A stretch of DNA of 64,000 nucleotides from Muribaculaceae bacterium (GCA_017548365.1 JAFZAC010000007.1:235497-299496), one strand, 5' to 3'; positions 1-8,951 are shown, numbered from the stretch's first letter. Notes: generated by a model not told the origin, from the letters alone. Translations and numbers: made by a program.

Positions 1-11
1 ACGGGGTCATC

Positions 12-26
12 GTGGCCTTCGGCCAC
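12..26. repeat. Short perfect hairpin after the efflux operon
   Basis: GTGGCC-TTC-GGCCAC forms a perfect 6-bp stem with a 3-nt loop, 44 bases past the stop of the last permease gene. It may help end that transcript, but no clear T-run follows on the minus strand. It resembles the small hairpins near 20.6 kb. Confidence 0.4.
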
Positions 27-69
27 TTACGACTCACAATTCTCTCAATATTCCACTCTATACTCTCTA

Positions 70-1362
70 TTATTCATCATCTTCTTCGAGGAGCTCGGGG
101 TTGAGCATGTCGTCGTCGCCTTGCTGGTAGAGGATGCGTTTTTGAAGCGCTTCGGGGTCAAGCTCAGATTCAAGCTGCATGGCACGATATTTAGGACGAA
201 GGACATAGAGTTCGATAAGATAAGCAAGCACAAAATACACACCTGCAAGTACCCAAAGAGCTATGTAGAAGTTGTGCATCTGTGACAGCGAGGCTCCACA
301 CACCTGCATTTGAACATAGGCCGTCGCTGCCCAGTAGCCAGGAATCATATTGCTCAAAACCTGCCAATAAGGCGCTATTTGATAATTAGGCCACGACACT
401 CCTGTAAGGAATATAAATATGAGTGAGGTGAAAGCCATTACCAGGAACACGCCCTCGCGGTTGTTGACAAAGACACGCATCACCTGTCCAAAGAACGACG
501 ACGCCATCAAGAACGGTACCATAATCAAGATTATCTCAAATACATTGCCGTTCATAGGGAACTTGAAAATGAGTGGTACCACGTGCAAGGCAAATATCGC
601 TGGTATCAAATAATAAATCAGGTGAACCAGCATCTTGCCGATAAGCATAGCACCCGGAGGGGCTTTTGCCTCATCGAGACGGTCGTAACCTCGGTTGCGG
701 CGACGACGCCCCATACTGCCGGCATGTAGCATGGCAATACCCATTATCATACCTTGCTGAAGCACATAGACCAGCACAAACGGCAATACAGCCGACGCAA
801 TACCCATAGATGTGTTGCCAAGTGGAACCTGACGGCTTTCCACGAGCCCTCCATCGAGACTTATGAGCCTTGCCGCCTTGTCGCTCTGAATGCGCGAGCC
901 AGTCTCCATCTGCACATTGGTGAGAGCCGTCAGCATCGCCTTATAACGCATCATCACGCTCATGTCGCAATAAAGCGACACATGACCTTGGTTGCCACGC
1001 TTCACCTCAGTTTCAAAGTCGGCAGGGAAATACACAATGCCGTAGCATTTTTTGCGTGCCATCATATCACGGGCCTGCTCCATATCACTGGCATAGTCCT
1101 TGACCTTGACATCGGGAGTTGCATCAAGATTACGTATAAATTCACGGCTCAGTTCAGAGCGGCTATCATCAACCACCACCACTGGTGCGTCATGCACCAC
1201 CTCGGGGTTGTAAATGAGGGAGTAGAGAGGGGGATACACTACCGCCAGCGCGACGAAGAAGATTATCACTGCCTCATCACGTATAATGTGCTTGAACTCC
1301 TGTACTATGGAAAGTCCTATGCTTTGCAGCCATCCTATTTTCTCGTTTTGATCGTTCTTCAT
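70..1362 (-). CDS. ABC-2 type transporter permease (second of pair)
   Basis: A 430-residue inner-membrane protein of the ABC-2 permease type (ABC2_membrane_3-like). One hydrophobic helix lies near residues 31-51, followed by an extracytoplasmic domain to about residue 185, then four or five more helices to about residue 390. The tail is strongly acidic (GDDDMLNPELLEEDDE). It begins 2 bases after the stop of the neighbouring permease and is the last gene of a four-gene minus-strand operon: TolC-like channel, membrane fusion protein, permease, permease. The family normally forms dimeric export channels powered by a separate ATPase, and none is encoded here. Substrate unknown; a drug, lipid or small-metabolite exporter is the usual inference. 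Confidence 0.85.
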   Translation of the reverse strand: MKNDQNEKIGWLQSIGLSIVQEFKHIIRDEAVIIFFVALAVVYPPLYSLIYNPEVVHDAPVVVVDDSRSELSREFIRNLDATPDVKVKDYASDMEQARDMMARKKCYGIVYFPADFETEVKRGNQGHVSLYCDMSVMMRYKAMLTALTNVQMETGSRIQSDKAARLISLDGGLVESRQVPLGNTSMGIASAVLPFVLVYVLQQGMIMGIAMLHAGSMGRRRRNRGYDRLDEAKAPPGAMLIGKMLVHLIYYLIPAIFALHVVPLIFKFPMNGNVFEIILIMVPFLMASSFFGQVMRVFVNNREGVFLVMAFTSLIFIFLTGVSWPNYQIAPYWQVLSNMIPGYWAATAYVQMQVCGASLSQMHNFYIALWVLAGVYFVLAYLIELYVLRPKYRAMQLESELDPEALQKRILYQQGDDDMLNPELLEEDDE

Positions 1363-1364
1363 GG

Positions 1365-2528
1365 TTAAGGAATATAGAATGGGTCAACACAGTTTTTCTT
1401 GAGCTTCCAAAGCATTGTGACAGGAAGAATGCAATAGAGTATCAATATTATATAGTAGATGCGCGAATAGGACAGGTCTATGCCATTAAGTGCTTGGTCG
1501 ACTGAGATAAAGAAGTAATATTTGATGGGCATCAGGTAACCCAGAGGCGACACCCACGAGTACATTGTCTCTTCGGGAAGAGAGAATCCACAGAAGGAGA
1601 ATGACAGCATTCCAAGCAGAGTGCAGATGGTTGAGGCATATCGGAAGTTTGGTACCAAGCTACAAATGAACAGAGCAAATCCCTGACACGCCACTACCAG
1701 CAACGCCATGGCTATTATCATGTTCCATGGATTGCAATTCAAGGGGAAACCATATTTCACATACATCATGTATTGAATCCAAAACCCCACATTTACAAAA
1801 ATAAAGGTGTGCGGAAACATCTTTGTGAAAGTGGCAAGGACTATTGAGTTACCAGCCGTGCGCATCCAGTTTCGACTGGTTCCGGCATGCCATTCCATAC
1901 CAATGCTGAACACAGTCACCAGCATCACTAACAACGCCAACAAGCATGGCACAAACGAACTGCTCAAATAGTAGTTGTAGCTCAGCCACGGATTATTGAG
2001 TGCATGCACATGGGTAACAATGGGCTGCAGTGTAGCACTCACCATCTCCTTGGGCAAGCCTAAAGTAGTGAGCACGCTCTGAACAATTCCACCATTGGCA
2101 AGCACGCTGACTGTCTTGAAACCCTTGAACTGCATCGAAGCCGGAGCAAAATAAGAATAATTGATATAATAGCTCAAAGTGGGTTTTCCGCCGCTCAGTG
2201 CCTTTACCGAAAAATCGCTAGGGATGAAAAAGAAGCCATATATCTCACCACGTTGCACGGCATCGATGGCTTCGCTGTAGGAACTGAATGTTTTATCAAT
2301 GCGAACCTGCTGGAAAGAGTTCAGGTTGCGAGTGAGCTTGCGCGAAAGGTCACTCTTGTCAAGATCGACAATACCTACTGGCGTGCGCTTTACGACGCCG
2401 TCTTCCATCAAGTCGAAGAAGAACCAGGCGCTCGCAAGCGGCACGATGAGCATCATGCAGATGTAAATGGGCCGGCGAACCATCTGTTTCCAGCCACGTA
2501 TTATCGAGTTGACTATTAACCTGAGCAC
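1365..2528 (-). CDS. ABC-2 type transporter permease (first of pair)
   Basis: A 387-residue paralogue of the adjacent permease with the same plan: an N-terminal helix near residues 20-38 (YICMMLIVPLASAWFFF), an extracytoplasmic domain to about residue 180, then a block of helices ending near residue 375. The start codon is GTG; I see no better ATG in frame, and the translated start fits a cytoplasmic lead before the first helix. It probably pairs with the downstream permease as a heterodimer working with the HlyD-like and TolC-like proteins encoded upstream. A 112-bp gap separates it from the HlyD-like gene, the loosest junction in the operon. Confidence 0.85.
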   Translation of the reverse strand: MLRLIVNSIIRGWKQMVRRPIYICMMLIVPLASAWFFFDLMEDGVVKRTPVGIVDLDKSDLSRKLTRNLNSFQQVRIDKTFSSYSEAIDAVQRGEIYGFFFIPSDFSVKALSGGKPTLSYYINYSYFAPASMQFKGFKTVSVLANGGIVQSVLTTLGLPKEMVSATLQPIVTHVHALNNPWLSYNYYLSSSFVPCLLALLVMLVTVFSIGMEWHAGTSRNWMRTAGNSIVLATFTKMFPHTFIFVNVGFWIQYMMYVKYGFPLNCNPWNMIIAMALLVVACQGFALFICSLVPNFRYASTICTLLGMLSFSFCGFSLPEETMYSWVSPLGYLMPIKYYFFISVDQALNGIDLSYSRIYYIILILYCILPVTMLWKLKKNCVDPFYIP

Positions 2529-2640
2529 AAATGTTAAGTTTTAAGGGTTAAGCTCTGATCTCATTGAATCAATGATTGATATCAATATTATTCCGAAGAA
2601 AACAGCACTTAAAACTAAATACCTATTGACTTATAATACC

Positions 2641-3912
2641 TTATTTAAGAAGTACCGACATTCCTGGCCTGAAATTGGGAATTGTAGAAAGTGGACGCGC
2701 TTTAACCTCAAAGGTTTTGCTGTCGTAGTCTCCATAGGCCTTGGTAGCACTCCAAGTGGCATAGCTGCCCATGTCGTGGACGTAGAATATCTTCATAGTT
2801 GTCTCCTTGTTTTTAAGCGCAGGAATCATGACTTTCACTTCTTTTCCCATCTCAAGGTCATTGAGTTTCTCCTCTCGAACGTTGAAAGCCACCCACATAT
2901 CTTCGAGCAGAGAGATAGTCATGATTGGAGACCCCATTATTACAAGTTCGCCCAAATGTGGATAAATACTTGCTATCTCTCCATCGCAAGGGGCAATGAG
3001 ATACTGATCTTCGAGCACGGCTTCTACTTCGCGCACCGTTGCCTGAGCAGCATTTTCCATACTTTGTGATGCCGCTTTGTCCTCGGCTTGAGCACCGTTT
3101 CGCGCCATCTCGAGTTGAGCCTCGGCAGCTTCGACAGCAGCGGTGGCTGTTTTTACAGTTGCAGTTGAAGCATCTAATGCAGCCTTGGCCTCGTCACGCT
3201 TTTGTTCACTCACAACACCCTCATTGAAGAGATTGTTGAGACGCTCATAAGTCTTGCGTGAAATTTCCTCAGCCGCCTGAGCCTGCTGTTTTGCCGACTT
3301 TGCCTGGTCAACCATTTTCTGTGCTGATGTGATAATCTCGTATCTGGTACCGCGCTCAACTTTTTGGTTTTGGCTGGCAGCCACATTTTTCATCTCCTTG
3401 GCTTTAGAGAGAGTGGCATCGGTGGTAGAAGAGTAAATCTTTGCCAGTCGCTGCCCCTTTTGAACATAGTCGCCTTCCTTGACATATAGTTCCACAAGAC
3501 GTCCCGCCAGCTTGCCGCTGATACGCACAACCTCACAGTCGGCCTGTCCTTGCACAGTAGTATCGCTAGGTTTAAGATGAAGAATGCCCCAAATAGCCAT
3601 ACCTGCAACTACGGCAACCAAAATAAGCATCGCCATAATTAGAGACCTGCGTTTTGACTGCCTTATCTTGCGTCGTATGGCCTTCTGCTCCTCCTCGGTG
3701 AGAGGTTGTTGCTCACTGTCATCAGCTTCCTTTAGCTGTTGAGTATTCGGACGTTTATTTCCCTTCTTATTCTTAGACTTTTCAGCCTGCTGTCCATCGA
3801 AGTTGCCAGTTCCCTTCTCATCATCACTAAAAGTTGGGAAACCTTTAGGCTCCTGCTTAATGGCATCCTGCTGATTTTCTTCCTGCTGCATTTGTAGCTT
3901 ATCGTTTTCCAT
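2641..3912 (-). CDS. HlyD-family membrane fusion protein
   Basis: A 423-residue periplasmic adaptor linking inner-membrane permeases to the outer-membrane channel. A single transmembrane helix near residues 91-112 (LIMAMLILVAVVAGMAIW) is followed by a biotinyl-lipoyl-like half (VVRISGKLAGRLVELYVKEG), an alanine-rich coiled-coil hairpin from about 180 to 295 and a beta-barrel domain (LIAPCDGEIASIYPHLGELV). The cytoplasmic part before the helix is about 90 residues of charged, Gln/Glu/Lys-rich low-complexity sequence, longer than usual. The gene lies 30 bases after the TolC-like gene in the same operon. Confidence 0.9.
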   Translation of the reverse strand: MENDKLQMQQEENQQDAIKQEPKGFPTFSDDEKGTGNFDGQQAEKSKNKKGNKRPNTQQLKEADDSEQQPLTEEEQKAIRRKIRQSKRRSLIMAMLILVAVVAGMAIWGILHLKPSDTTVQGQADCEVVRISGKLAGRLVELYVKEGDYVQKGQRLAKIYSSTTDATLSKAKEMKNVAASQNQKVERGTRYEIITSAQKMVDQAKSAKQQAQAAEEISRKTYERLNNLFNEGVVSEQKRDEAKAALDASTATVKTATAAVEAAEAQLEMARNGAQAEDKAASQSMENAAQATVREVEAVLEDQYLIAPCDGEIASIYPHLGELVIMGSPIMTISLLEDMWVAFNVREEKLNDLEMGKEVKVMIPALKNKETTMKIFYVHDMGSYATWSATKAYGDYDSKTFEVKARPLSTIPNFRPGMSVLLK

Positions 3913-3942
3913 AATTCATTGCTGATGTATTGTGGATAATTA

Positions 3943-5361
3943 TCAATAATTCAAATTTCCGGTGACTTTCGCCAGATAAACATTGCACATCATCACCTCA
4001 ATTTCGGCATCAATTTTCTCACTATGAGCCATGAGCCAAGCTGTTTGAGCGGCAAGAACGTCATCGCTCGTTGCCATACCCTCGCGGAAGCCCAATTGTG
4101 CCACACGTAGATTCTCGTCGGCCTTGATGAGGTTAGCTTTTGTCATCTCATAGGTCTTGAATGCTTCCTGATACTTAAAGTTGGCTTGTGTGACTTGTAA
4201 TTCAATCATCTCTTTAGCCTGATCCATCTCCAGATGCTTGATTTTGGCATCGACGAGAGCTTCTTTGTACTTATTGCTCAATCCTCCCCAGTGCCACAGC
4301 GGGATTTTCACTACTGCACCAATCGCGTAGTTGAAACCGAACTCATTTTTGAATCCATTGTAAACATGGGGATTGGAGGTGAACACGCTGCCCACAGCAG
4401 CTATGGTGGGTAGCATCTCGCTGCGAGCCACCTTGGCCTTCTCGTCATAAACCTTGACGCCAAGCTCTAGAGCATTGTAGTCGTTGCGGCGGTCATAGAC
4501 CTGGCTCATGTCGATTACTTTTGGATGCATTTCCACGTCAAGGTCGGAGCGGTTTTCGTCGACAAGTATCATGGGCTCGTCAAGTGGCTCACCACACAAT
4601 TGTGCCAACGCCATGCGTGATAGCACCAGGCCATTCTTCACCTTAGTAAGAGCTATATTTGCCTCATTTACTTTGACATCAACACTTAATAGTGTCGATT
4701 GAGTTGTTACACCCTGCTTGAGCATCTTCTTCACATCGTCGTCTAGGTTAGTCACCAACTCAAGATAACTCTCGGCAAGGCGCTCCTTAGCTTTGAGCGA
4801 CACCACGAGCCAGTAGGCCTGATCCACGTCACAGATGACATCCTCGGCTTTGCGGTCATGAAGGCGCTGCGCAATCTCCTCGGCATACTTCGTTATCTGG
4901 TTTAGAGCTTTGATTTTACCACCCATATAAATTGGCTGAGTCACAAGGATTCCAGCCGCAAATATGTTGCGAGTGTCGAATGTCAAGGCATCTTTCACCT
5001 TTTGAGTAGCAGCCGACACATATTTGCCATCGACCGAGATACCAATGCCACTGGCAGCATCAATAACAAAATCATAGTTGCCAGTTGCGGGGTTGAAAAA
5101 TTGTGTTGGTGTAATATTGTCGATGTCGATTAACGAGACCTCTCTACCCATGTGAAGATAGGTGCCCACAAAATCAATTGATGGCTTGTAGGCTGCCTGC
5201 GCCTGGTTGCGCTGATAGCCAGCCCGCTCTATCTTGAGCTGCTCAATCTCCATCTGCTTGTTATTTCGCAGAGCCATATGACGACAAGAGTCGAGCGACA
5301 CCTCGGCACCCGCTGAACAAGCAAAAAGTAATGCTATCAGTAAAAATGATATTTTTTTCAT
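3943..5361 (-). CDS. TolC-family outer membrane efflux protein
   Basis: A 472-residue protein with an N-terminal signal peptide (MKKISFLLIALLFACSAGA) and the two long helical repeats of outer membrane efflux proteins, including the typical opening SLDSCRHMALRNNKQMEIEQ and a second half with VAQLGFREGMATSDDVLAAQ. It should form the trimeric outer-membrane and periplasmic tunnel of the exporter. It is the first gene of the operon, with a Bacteroidetes -7 box 27 bases upstream of the ATG. The signal peptide contains a cysteine (FAC), but alanine-rich cleavage after SAGA looks likelier than lipidation. Confidence 0.92.
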   Translation of the reverse strand: MKKISFLLIALLFACSAGAEVSLDSCRHMALRNNKQMEIEQLKIERAGYQRNQAQAAYKPSIDFVGTYLHMGREVSLIDIDNITPTQFFNPATGNYDFVIDAASGIGISVDGKYVSAATQKVKDALTFDTRNIFAAGILVTQPIYMGGKIKALNQITKYAEEIAQRLHDRKAEDVICDVDQAYWLVVSLKAKERLAESYLELVTNLDDDVKKMLKQGVTTQSTLLSVDVKVNEANIALTKVKNGLVLSRMALAQLCGEPLDEPMILVDENRSDLDVEMHPKVIDMSQVYDRRNDYNALELGVKVYDEKAKVARSEMLPTIAAVGSVFTSNPHVYNGFKNEFGFNYAIGAVVKIPLWHWGGLSNKYKEALVDAKIKHLEMDQAKEMIELQVTQANFKYQEAFKTYEMTKANLIKADENLRVAQLGFREGMATSDDVLAAQTAWLMAHSEKIDAEIEVMMCNVYLAKVTGNLNY

Positions 5362-5387
5362 TGTAATTTCTGCTTTTATATTTTTTG

Positions 5388-5395
5388 CAAAAATA
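5388..5395 (-). promoter_or_regulatory. -7 promoter box of efflux operon
   Basis: Reads TATTTTTG on the minus strand, matching the Bacteroidetes TAnnTTTG box, a short distance before the TolC-like start codon. No clear -33 TTTG was found. Confidence 0.55.
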
Positions 5396-5491
5396 ATATT
5401 TTTATACCAATAATGTGATATAATTTGCTCCTACACCCCATTTTTTTGATTTTTGGAACAATATCGTTCTCTTTTAGAACACACCTTATCA

Positions 5492-6379
5492 CTATGGCAC
5501 ATTTACTGGTTCCACTGTGTATCCACGGTCGCGCAATAGCTGTATGAGCCCCTGCGGGCCAAGCAAATGAGCGGCACCCACTGCTATCAACACGCTTTGC
5601 ACAGGGAGTGTCATCTCTATCTTTTCCATCCAGTTGCGATTGCGTTCATATGCCACAGTTTCCATCTCATCCTCACTCATGCCCATCTCAGGGTCAAAGA
5701 TGATGCGTTCTATGGCCGGGAGGTCTTGTGCATGATAAGCATCACACAACTGTTTGCCGTATTGATCTATAGTGTTATCCTTTCGACAGAAATCCACCAG
5801 GTCCTGAGCCTGGTCGGCCAACGGAGCGCTGAAAAGAGCCTTGATTTGAGCGTCCACACTCTCAAGTCCGTCAACATGCTTTCCAAGCTTCATGCCTCGA
5901 TTCTGTATAGCCATATCCAGAGAGTTGGAAGGATCCAGGGCTTGAGGAAAATACTTCTGCATTTGAAGGACATTGAGCTGCTCATAAACAACTGCAGGTT
6001 TCAGCATCTTGAGATTGTCAAGACCAATGAGTCCCATCATGTAAACTCTAACCACCGAGTCGACAACGTTGTATTCCTCTTTTGTCAATAGTTTGTCGAT
6101 TGTGCTGTCGGGGGGAGCCACTGCGTCTTTCATTATCTTTTTCATTGTCTCATTGCCAAGCAATGTCTCACTGTAAATCTCTCCATAGATGGCATCGACA
6201 CTCTCAATTGCTTCGTTGAGCCCTGGGACACTGTCGATATACTCTCCTGTCTCAAGGTGAATGGTTCCAAAGATGTATGACGGTTTGTAACAATCTTTAC
6301 CGCTCACCTTCCATAGCAGCTGAGCATTGACTTGTACCGCAGTTAACACCACTACAAGAATAATCAACAATTTTTTCAT
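5492..6379 (-). CDS. TraB/GumN family protein
   Basis: A 295-residue protein with a cleavable signal peptide (MKKLLIILVVVLTAVQVNAQ). The family signature GTIH is at residues 38-41 and the C-terminal IAVGAAHLLGPQGLIQLL carries the second conserved GxxH. Members of the TraB/GumN (formerly DUF399) group are proposed to be metal-dependent proteases or hydrolases; in Bacteroidetes the function is untested. It is a single-gene unit, with its own -7 box at 6424-6431 and convergent space on the far side. Length agrees with the family. Confidence 0.88.
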   Translation of the reverse strand: MKKLLIILVVVLTAVQVNAQLLWKVSGKDCYKPSYIFGTIHLETGEYIDSVPGLNEAIESVDAIYGEIYSETLLGNETMKKIMKDAVAPPDSTIDKLLTKEEYNVVDSVVRVYMMGLIGLDNLKMLKPAVVYEQLNVLQMQKYFPQALDPSNSLDMAIQNRGMKLGKHVDGLESVDAQIKALFSAPLADQAQDLVDFCRKDNTIDQYGKQLCDAYHAQDLPAIERIIFDPEMGMSEDEMETVAYERNRNWMEKIEMTLPVQSVLIAVGAAHLLGPQGLIQLLRDRGYTVEPVNVP

Positions 6380-6423
6380 GAGTATTTATTAATTAGATAT
6401 GACTAAACCTATTTATTAGAGTA

Positions 6424-6441
6424 CAAAAATAGCTATTTTTG
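6424..6441. promoter_or_regulatory. Perfect 18-bp palindrome holding back-to-back -7 boxes
   Basis: CAAAAATAGCTATTTTTG is a perfect palindrome and provides a TAnnTTTG box on each strand: TATTTTTG on the minus strand (toward the TraB/GumN gene) and TATTTTTG at 6434-6441 on the plus strand (toward a geneless region). The minus-strand role is the more certain. Confidence 0.5.
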
Positions 6442-6496
6442 AGTAAAACCACAAAAAATAAGGAATTGTTTATATAAAATTACCCAAACATAGCGA

Positions 6497-6527
6497 TTGC
6501 CCACTCCTGCCAACCATCCTAATTTTG
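6497..6527 (+). promoter_or_regulatory. Candidate promoter in the 6380-6699 intergenic region
   Basis: TTG (6497-6499), a 20-bp spacer and TAATTTTG (6520-6527) match the Bacteroidetes -33/-7 pattern. No reading frame follows. A hairpin with a T-run ends 118 bases downstream, so the pair could define a small RNA. Confidence 0.35.
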
Positions 6528-6531
6528 CAGT

Positions 6532-6645
6532 GTGAATTTTAAAGTGAATTAGTTATTAGTTGAAGCACTCACATGTTTTGAAAAAACAATAGTTAAGTAA
6601 ACAATAAAATCCCCGCACGATGTGAATCGCAGCGGGGCATTTTTT
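6532..6645 (+). ncRNA. Candidate small RNA of about 115 nt
   Basis: The 320-bp region between the TraB/GumN gene and pyrE holds no plausible protein. On the plus strand a promoter-like pair at 6497-6527 is followed by a strong terminator at 6611-6645, giving a predicted transcript of about 115 nt antisense to the pyrE 3' trailer. This is inference from promoter and terminator spacing only; no known RNA family is recognised. Confidence 0.25.
6611..6645. terminator. Hairpin terminator near pyrE
   Basis: CCCCGC (6611-6616) pairs with GCGGGG (6632-6637), with an inner CGAT/ATCG stem. A T6 run follows on the plus strand; the minus side reads ATTTTATTG. It can end pyrE transcripts from the right and any plus-strand RNA from the left. 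Confidence 0.7.
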
Positions 6646-6699
6646 CATCTAGCTTTTTACTGACTTGAGTGTGTTGTTTGCTAGTCACAAGGCTGGCAA

Positions 6700-7350
6700 T
6701 TAATCAATTTCCAACGAACGAGGAGTCCAGTTCTCTGGATCGTTGTGCCATAGTTCGAAAGTAGCGACATCATCTTCCTTGATTCTTCCACTTGAAAGAG
6801 CCGCCTTCATCATAGCATTGTAGTTAGTGAGAGTTATCAGTTCCAGACCTTCCTCCTTGAAAGAGTCAAGTGCTTGCTGGAACTCGTAGGTGAACATAGC
6901 CACCATTCCTAGCACATCACCACCAGCCAGCTGCATTTCATGCAGAGCCTTGATGGCATTATGCCCTGTAGAGACAAGATCCTCGATGAGCACCACTCGC
7001 TTGCCTGGCTTGAAATTCCCCTCAATCACGTTTTCCAAACCATGATCCTTGGGCACATTGCGAACGTAGACGAATGGGAGTCCGAGAGTGTCGGCAACCA
7101 ACGCGCCCATTGCAATGGACCCCATGGCAACGCTCGCTACCACTTCTACATCGGGGAAGTTCTCCAGAATCATTCTGGAAAGCTCCACTTTCACAAATCG
7201 TCTCACATCGGGATAAGACAGAGTTATTTTGTTGTCGTTATACAGAGGCGCATTCCATCCGTTACCCCATAAGAACGGACTGTCGGGCTGGAGCATGATA
7301 GCGTTTATCTTCAGTAATTTCTCGGCAAGTGTAAGGTCTAAGCGTTCCAT
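6700..7350 (-). CDS. pyrE: Orotate phosphoribosyltransferase
   Basis: A 216-residue cytoplasmic enzyme that joins orotate to PRPP to make OMP in pyrimidine synthesis. The PRPP-binding loop VVLIEDLVSTGHN is at residues 119-131, and the catalytic loop region KDHGLENVIEG precedes it, as in PyrE. Length is normal. It stands alone with a -7 box at 7384-7391 on the minus strand and a hairpin terminator at 6611-6645. It is divergent from the DUF5715 gene. Confidence 0.95.
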   Translation of the reverse strand: MERLDLTLAEKLLKINAIMLQPDSPFLWGNGWNAPLYNDNKITLSYPDVRRFVKVELSRMILENFPDVEVVASVAMGSIAMGALVADTLGLPFVYVRNVPKDHGLENVIEGNFKPGKRVVLIEDLVSTGHNAIKALHEMQLAGGDVLGMVAMFTYEFQQALDSFKEEGLELITLTNYNAMMKAALSSGRIKEDDVATFELWHNDPENWTPRSLEID

Positions 7351-7383
7351 TTTTTCAAGTCGGCTAAAAGTTAAAAATCAGTG

Positions 7384-7391
7384 CAAAAATA
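7384..7391 (-). promoter_or_regulatory. -7 promoter box of pyrE
   Basis: TATTTTTG on the minus strand, 33 bases before the pyrE ATG. Confidence 0.5.
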
Positions 7392-7454
7392 GTAAAAATC
7401 ACAACAAATCATAAAATAATTGTTTACAAATTACATGTTTTTAGTCATTTTTTG

Positions 7455-7462
7455 TAATTTTG
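7455..7462 (+). promoter_or_regulatory. -7 box directly abutting the DUF5715 start codon
   Basis: TAATTTTG ends only 4 bases before the ATG at 7467, which would leave no 5' leader if transcription starts at the usual distance. No -33 TTG is seen at the expected spacing. Confidence 0.45.
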
Positions 7463-7466
7463 CAGT

Positions 7467-8177
7467 ATGAAGTTAGAAAAAACCAACATCAACAAGTCTC
7501 GGTTGCTTGTGGTTTGCGTAGCTTTTGGCATAGCTTTAACAATGATTTTGAGCTTTGCTTTACCTGCCAATAACGTCACGCCTCCACGTAAAACAATTAA
7601 AGTGACTGGCAGCGCCGCTAACCTGAGAGACATATACCGTTTTAAAGATGTGAACGACACTCAGATTGTTGCTGCACAGAACTTTGGCATAGAGCCGCTA
7701 AAATCGAGAGACCAACTTGACAGCCTACTTATCAGCGAGTTATGGCTTGTTGAGTCTTCCAATATTCTCAAAGTTGACAGCCTCACACACTCGGTTCCGT
7801 ATCTCACACCGGGAGCTGGCGTCCTTCTTTACAACATTGCCACAAATTTCCAGGGCAAACTTCGAAATCAAGGCTTTGCCCAGTACCGATTCATTGTCAC
7901 TTCCCTTCTGCGCACTGAAGATGATGTGCGCCGGCTAATGAAAGTTAACCGCAATGCAGTGAAAAAGAGCTGCCACATGTATGCCACCACATTTGACATT
8001 GCCTATAACTGCTTTGAGAAGGTCGACACCCTTGCCGACTTTGAGGGCAACGACGCCAGCTACAAAGTTCTTGTTAACACATTAGGCGAAACTCTGAAAG
8101 AATTGCGAGATGCCAATGAGTGCTATATCAAGTTTGAACGCGGGCAGCCTTGCTTCCACATCACGACAAGAAAATAA
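7467..8177 (+). CDS. DUF5715 family protein, membrane-anchored
   Basis: A 236-residue protein with one N-terminal transmembrane helix or signal anchor (residues 14-32, LLVVCVAFGIALTMILSFAL) and a periplasmic domain matching the DUF5715 pattern of Bacteroidetes. That pattern includes LTPGAGVLLYNIATNFQGKL, FIVTSLLRTEDDVRRLMKVNRNA and a C-terminal ETLKELRDANECYIKFE. The domain's layout recalls M15-type peptidases involved in cell-wall turnover, but that is inference. The first Met is needed to keep the membrane helix intact, so the leaderless-looking start is probably real. The aquaporin gene follows after 42 bases. Confidence 0.75.
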   Translation: MKLEKTNINKSRLLVVCVAFGIALTMILSFALPANNVTPPRKTIKVTGSAANLRDIYRFKDVNDTQIVAAQNFGIEPLKSRDQLDSLLISELWLVESSNILKVDSLTHSVPYLTPGAGVLLYNIATNFQGKLRNQGFAQYRFIVTSLLRTEDDVRRLMKVNRNAVKKSCHMYATTFDIAYNCFEKVDTLADFEGNDASYKVLVNTLGETLKELRDANECYIKFERGQPCFHITTRK

Positions 8178-8219
8178 CAAATTCATTTATATTACTAACT
8201 TCTAAAAACTATCCAAGAA

Positions 8220-8891
8220 ATGAAAAAGTATTTAGCCGAAATGGTGGGCACAATGGTGCTCGTGTTGATGGGCTGCGGCGTTGCTGTTAGCCTTGAGTGT
8301 GGTACCGATACAGCATCGGTTGTTGGTACTGCAATGGCATTTGGCCTTGCAGTAGTTGCTATGGCTTACACAATTGGCGGCATCAGCGGTTGCCACATCA
8401 ATCCAGCCATCACCCTGGGCTGCTTCCTTACCAAGCGCATCAGCGCTAAGGACTGTGGTATGTACATGTTGTTCCAGGTTATTGGAGCTTTCATTGGCTC
8501 TGCCATTCTTTACCTTTTGACTACCAACAGCGGCCTTGAGGGCACCGGCGCCAACGATCTTCAAGACGGCGTGAGCATGGTGGGTGGCTTGCTTGCTGAG
8601 ATCTTCTTCACCTGCGTATTTGTTCTCGTCGTTCTTGGTGCAACAGCCAAGACAAATGGTGCTACCAACAACTTTGCAGGCCTTGCAATTGGTCTGTCGC
8701 TGATTCTCGTTCACCTCGTGTGCATCCGTTATACAGGCACAAGCGTGAACCCAGCTCGTTCAATCGCTCCAGCCGTATTCCAGTGCGGCACAGCTTTGAC
8801 TAACCTGTGGATTTTCATCGTTGGTCCATTTGTAGGCGCTGGATTGGCTGCATTAATCTGGAAAATTGTTGAGCCAAAAGAGGCTGAGTAA
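8220..8891 (+). CDS. aqpZ: Aquaporin / MIP-family channel
   Basis: A 223-residue six-helix channel for water or small neutral solutes. The two pore half-helices carry NPA motifs: GCHINPAITLGC (Asn61) and GTSVNPARSIAP (Asn177). The selectivity arginine follows the second NPA, as in the family. The compact length, with no glycerol-facilitator insertions, favours an AqpZ-type water channel over GlpF, though residues alone cannot settle this. It likely shares a transcript with the upstream DUF5715 gene and ends at a hairpin terminator. Confidence 0.92.
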   Translation: MKKYLAEMVGTMVLVLMGCGVAVSLECGTDTASVVGTAMAFGLAVVAMAYTIGGISGCHINPAITLGCFLTKRISAKDCGMYMLFQVIGAFIGSAILYLLTTNSGLEGTGANDLQDGVSMVGGLLAEIFFTCVFVLVVLGATAKTNGATNNFAGLAIGLSLILVHLVCIRYTGTSVNPARSIAPAVFQCGTALTNLWIFIVGPFVGAGLAALIWKIVEPKEAE

Positions 8892-8917
8892 CACATAGCT
8901 TAAATGACATCAAAGAA

Positions 8918-8951
8918 TCCCCCACTCTTAATAAAGTGAGGGATTTTTTTT
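8918..8951 (+). terminator. Terminator after the aquaporin gene
   Basis: TCCC..CACT pairs with AGTG.GGGA (one mismatch) around TCTTAATAA-type loop sequence, followed by eight T residues. Confidence 0.75.

Noticed and set aside
754..1368. Plus-strand open frame of about 200 residues
   Set aside because: Antisense to the permease gene and His-rich, a typical shadow.
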